NCBI GenBank assembly: GCA_047519745.1
Contig: JAPVSJ010000115.1
Span: 1 to 27,018 of the forward strand
DNA length: 27,018 nucleotides
Direction: 5' to 3'
Source of the DNA: VRUE01 sp047519745
GTDB taxonomy: Bacteria > Actinomycetota > Thermoleophilia > Solirubrobacterales > 70-9
The stretch's first letter is position 1. The number at the start of each line of letters is the position of its first letter. Below are positions 24,136 through 27,018 of this stretch, one piece after another. The position numbers were made by a program, and so were the translations under genes. The notes below the pieces were generated by a model, which was given only the letters and a program-made list of their open reading frames with translations, was not told where the DNA came from and searched no databases.

Positions 24136-26331
24136 TCAGCCCGTCGGCGTGATCCGGTATGCGTCGAAGACCGATTCGACGTTGCGCAGGCGGGAGATGC
24201 ACTGTTTGATCTGCTCGGTGTCGCCGACCTCGACGACGAAGCGGTTCTTCACCATCGGATGGTTGGTCATGCAGCTGGCGCCGAGGATGTTGATTCCGGC
24301 CTCGGAGAAGGTGCGCGAGAGGTCCTCGAGCAGGCGGGTGCGATCGTAGGCATCGATCTGGAGTTCGACCCGGTAGGAGGATTCGTTCTCCCCCTCCCAG
24401 GCGACCTCGACGAAGCGTTCCGGGGACTTCATCAGCGCCTTGACGTTCTTGCAGTCGGCGCGGTGGATGGTGATCCCGCGGCCGAGCGAGACGTAGCCGG
24501 CGATCACGTCCCCCGGCACCGGCCGGCAGCACTTGGCAAGGCGTACCGCGACGTTGTCGGCGCCCTTGACCCGGATGCCGTAGTTGGAGGCGTCCTTGGT
24601 CCGCCGCGCCTTGTCCTCGCGCGCGCCCTCGAAGCCGAGCGGCTCTCGCTCCTCGACCGCCTCGCCCTCTTTCAGGCGCTGCATCAGCTTGTTGGCAACC
24701 GCCTTGGTCGCGATCTTGCCCTGACCGAGAGCGATGTAGAACTCGGTCGCTTTGTGGAAGCCCATCTCGCGGATCACCTGGGCGAGCAGCGGTGACATCG
24801 CCAACTTCTGCATCGGCAGACCGCGCTTGCGCAACGCCTCCTCGAGCGCGTCGCGGCCCTTCTTCTCGGCGTCCTCGCGCCGTTCCTGCTTGAAGAAGGC
24901 GCGGATCTTGTTGCGGGCGCGGCTGGTCCGCACCAGCTTCAGCCAGTCGCGTGAGGGGCCGCGGTTCTGCTTCGCGGTCAGCACCTCGACGATGTCGCCC
25001 GAACGCAGCTGGTAGTGGAGCGGCACGATCGAGCCGTTGACCTTGGCGCCGACGCAGCGGTGGCCGACGTCGGTGTGAACTGCATAGGCGAAGTCGAGCG
25101 GGGTCGAGCCGGCCGAGAGGTTCTTCACCTCACCCCGCGGGGTGAAGACGAAGACCTCATCCTCGAAGAGGTCGACCTTGAGCGACTCGAGGAACTCGGC
25201 CGGGTCCTGCTCGCCCTCGGCCTCGACCAGCTGGCGCAGCCAGGTCATCTTCTCGCGCTTGGGGTCGCCGCTGCCCCCCTCTTTGTAGGCGACGTGGGCG
25301 GCGATCCCGTACTCGGCCAGGCTGTGCATCTCACCGGTGCGGATCTGGATCTCGAGCGGCTTGCCCTCCGGCCCGATCACCGTCGTGTGCAGCGCCTGGT
25401 ACATGTTGGCCTTCGGCATCGCGACGAAGTCCTTGAAGCGCCCGGGCAGCGGCTTCCAAAGCGAGTGGATGACGCCGATCGCTCCGTAGCAGTCCTTGAC
25501 CGAGCCGACGATCACTCGCATCGCGGTCAGGTCGAAGATCTCGTTGAACTCTCGGCCCTTCTTGGTCATCTTCGTGTAGATCGAGTAGAAGTGCTTGGCG
25601 CGGCCGGAGATCTCGGCCTCGATGCCGACGGCTTTCAGCTCATCGCCGAGGAACGCACCGGCCTGGTTGACGTAGACCTCGCGCTCATCGCGCTGCTGGG
25701 CGACCAGCTGTTTGATCTCCTTGTACTTGCGCGGGTGCAGGGTGGCGAAGGCGAGGTCCTCGAGCTCCCATTTGATCGCGTGGATCCCCAGCCTGTGGGC
25801 GAGCGGCGCATAGATCTCCAGCGTCTCGCGCGACTTCGCCATCTGCTTCTGCTTCGGCAGCGCACCCAGCGTGCGCATGTTGTGGAGGCGGTCGGCCAGC
25901 TTGATCAGGATCACCCTGACGTCGGTGGCCATCGCCACCATCATCTTGCGGTAGTTCTCCGCCTGGCGCTCGTCGCGGCTCTCGAAGGTCATCCCGGTCA
26001 GCTTGGTCACGCCGTCGACCAGCTGGGCGATCTCCTCGCCGAACTCGGCGCGGATCTCCTCCAGGCTGGCGCTCGTGTCCTCGACCGTGTCGTGCAGCAA
26101 CGCCGCGCAGAGGGTCTCGGTGTCGAGCCGCATCCCGGCGCAGATCTGAGCGACGCCTACGGGATGGGTGATGAACTCGTCGCCGGAGCGGCGCAGTTGG
26201 TCGGCGTGGCGGTCGCAGGCGAAGTCGAAGGCCCGCGTCACGGCAGCGCGATCGATCGTCGCCACCGCGACGGCAGCGCCGCCGTTCGAGCCGGCGTCGC
26301 CCACAGGTGCCGAGTCGAACTCCTCGACCAC
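24136..26331 (-). CDS. rel: Bifunctional (p)ppGpp synthetase/hydrolase Rel
   Basis: Rel makes and degrades the stringent-response alarmone (p)ppGpp. The 731-residue protein has an HD hydrolase domain (LLHDTVED at 79-85, so hydrolase residues are intact), a synthetase domain with FKDFVAMPKANMYQALHTTV and EIQIRTGEMHSLAEYGIAAH, and RFKD (the RxKD charge type of dual-function enzymes). These are followed by a TGS domain (VFVFTPRGEVKNL, DFAYAVHTDVGHRC), a zinc/conserved-cysteine region and a C-terminal ACT domain (VELQIDAYDRTRLLEDLSR). The GTG at 26331 has no clear Shine-Dalgarno and the frame upstream offers no better start; a GTG at about residue 23 is an alternative. It follows the probable recJ by 32 nt. 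Confidence 0.96.
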   Translation of the reverse strand: MVEEFDSAPVGDAGSNGGAAVAVATIDRAAVTRAFDFACDRHADQLRRSGDEFITHPVGVAQICAGMRLDTETLCAALLHDTVEDTSASLEEIRAEFGEEIAQLVDGVTKLTGMTFESRDERQAENYRKMMVAMATDVRVILIKLADRLHNMRTLGALPKQKQMAKSRETLEIYAPLAHRLGIHAIKWELEDLAFATLHPRKYKEIKQLVAQQRDEREVYVNQAGAFLGDELKAVGIEAEISGRAKHFYSIYTKMTKKGREFNEIFDLTAMRVIVGSVKDCYGAIGVIHSLWKPLPGRFKDFVAMPKANMYQALHTTVIGPEGKPLEIQIRTGEMHSLAEYGIAAHVAYKEGGSGDPKREKMTWLRQLVEAEGEQDPAEFLESLKVDLFEDEVFVFTPRGEVKNLSAGSTPLDFAYAVHTDVGHRCVGAKVNGSIVPLHYQLRSGDIVEVLTAKQNRGPSRDWLKLVRTSRARNKIRAFFKQERREDAEKKGRDALEEALRKRGLPMQKLAMSPLLAQVIREMGFHKATEFYIALGQGKIATKAVANKLMQRLKEGEAVEEREPLGFEGAREDKARRTKDASNYGIRVKGADNVAVRLAKCCRPVPGDVIAGYVSLGRGITIHRADCKNVKALMKSPERFVEVAWEGENESSYRVELQIDAYDRTRLLEDLSRTFSEAGINILGASCMTNHPMVKNRFVVEVGDTEQIKQCISRLRNVESVFDAYRITPTG

Positions 26332-26363
26332 GGCAAAGAGATCGGCGAGAAGCTCTCGCTGCT

Positions 26364-27018
26364 CTAGGGCTGTTTGCGTCGTTTGAGGTATTTCAGACCC
26401 TCCTGGTGGCGGGCGCCGTAGGCACGAAACGCAGCCGAGCGCTCGAGTTCTGTCTCCTCTGAGGATACGACGCCGACGCTGCCGTCACCTCCCGCGGGCG
26501 ATCCCTGCACCAGGCCGAGCTCACCCAGGACGCGCAGACAGCGGGCCGCCGTCTCGGGACCGCGGGGCTGCGGACCGCTTCCCTGCAGGGCCGCCAGCAG
26601 CTCGGATCCACTCACCTCGCCGGCCTCGCGCAGGTCCCTGAACATGGCAATCAGGACGGCCCGCCGGGCCAGTTGCTCATCGAGCATGGCGAGCGCGAAG
26701 CGGTGCTCAGCCTCGCCCCAGGCCATATGGACGTAGCCGCCGTCGGCCGTCGGCCGCGTCGCCAGATCCTCGTGGTTGGCGAAGGCGGGCGGGTCGACGA
26801 GCACGACGTGCTCGAAGCCGGCAGCAAGCTCGGGGTCGGCTTCGAGCGCGGCGCCATCGGCAAGCACCACCCCACCGCCCCCCATTGCCACACGCCGCTC
26901 GCGGTCGGCGACCACGGAAAGCACCTCCCCCGCCCCCGACGAAGCCAGCTCCCGCACCACGGCCGCCGGCGAGCTCCGCCGCCGCACCTCCTCCCTGCCG
27001 ATTGTCCAAAAAAAGGAA
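26364..27018 (-). CDS. recJ: Probable RecJ single-stranded-DNA exonuclease, C-terminal part (cut by window edge)
   Basis: About 218 codons are in the window, open at the right edge. EHVVLVDPPAFANHEDLA, MFRDLREAGEVSGSELLAAL, AARCLRVLGELGLVQ and ELERSAAFRAYGARHQEGLKYL resemble the C-terminal OB and regulatory part of actinobacterial RecJ as I remember it; the DHH catalytic motifs would be outside. The recJ-rel order (often with apt between) is common in bacteria and supports the call. A GTG at 26987 behind GGGAGGAG could suggest a shorter gene, but the frame continues to the edge. The last 20 nt are unusually A/T-rich and may be an assembly end. Confidence 0.6.
   Translation of the reverse strand, partial: SFFWTIGREEVRRRSSPAAVVRELASSGAGEVLSVVADRERRVAMGGGGVVLADGAALEADPELAAGFEHVVLVDPPAFANHEDLATRPTADGGYVHMAWGEAEHRFALAMLDEQLARRAVLIAMFRDLREAGEVSGSELLAALQGSGPQPRGPETAARCLRVLGELGLVQGSPAGGDGSVGVVSSEETELERSAAFRAYGARHQEGLKYLKRRKQP

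Noticed and set aside
25015..26367. Plus-strand frame of 450 codons opposite rel
   Set aside because: Shadow of rel; no family similarity.

Overview
The window is 27 kb of GC-rich, densely packed bacterial chromosome carrying housekeeping genes. I infer a deep-branching actinobacterium, probably class Thermoleophilia (Solirubrobacter/Conexibacter-like). The reasons are an actinobacterial-type integration host factor in front of gmk-rpoZ-coaBC, a pyr operon led by pyrR, many GTG/TTG starts, several genes with a TAnnnT -10 box so close to the start codon that the mRNA should be leaderless, and 1-8 nt gene overlaps. The taxon is inferred from gene content only. I see no phage, transposon, CRISPR array or integrase.

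Layout. (1) 1-818, minus strand: the 5' part of nusA and a very short rimP, preceded by an intrinsic terminator hairpin. (2) 819-3341, minus: coaBC, rpoZ, gmk and mihF, with a near-leaderless promoter in front of mihF. (3) 3424-12201, minus: a complete, overlapping pyrimidine operon pyrR-pyrB-pyrC-carA-carB-pyrK-pyrD. It covers UMP synthesis from carbamoyl phosphate to orotate, with a class 1B dihydroorotate dehydrogenase; pyrE and pyrF are not here. A PyrR-binding hairpin overlaps the pyrR Shine-Dalgarno, pointing to translational repression. (4) 12345-13343, minus: RNase Z, whose tail runs into a long cruciform-like inverted repeat. (5) 13404-14190, plus: tRNA-Arg(CCG), then 2 nt later a membrane-anchored protein of unknown function. 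(6) 14197-18456, minus: a SAM-I riboswitch with terminator, then threonine synthase-like thrC, a MoaD/ThiS-like sulfur carrier, a glucose-1-phosphate cytidylyltransferase, a sugar-nucleotide dehydratase and an SRAP-domain protein. (7) 18493-24123, plus: corA, a HIT-family nucleotide phosphorylase/hydrolase, phosphohexomutase, an MBL-fold hydrolase, a diacylglycerol-kinase-like lipid kinase, and a secreted cysteine-rich unknown. (8) 24136-27018, minus: rel ((p)ppGpp synthetase/hydrolase) and the C-terminal part of a probable recJ running off the window.

The most interesting signal is region 6. A SAM-I riboswitch whose base pairing reads as a SAM-dependent OFF switch controls a threonine-synthase-family PLP enzyme and a thiocarboxylate-type sulfur carrier ending in Gly-Gly. 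A pure threonine enzyme would not be expected to shut off when SAM is plentiful, so the pair may take part in sulfur transfer or methionine-branch metabolism. Other items worth a second look are the PyrR hairpin that sequesters the Shine-Dalgarno, two 22-23 bp perfect inverted repeats enclosing the 3' ends of coaBC and rnz, a one-domain rimP behind a terminator, and a tRNA whose 3' processing would directly create a leaderless mRNA.
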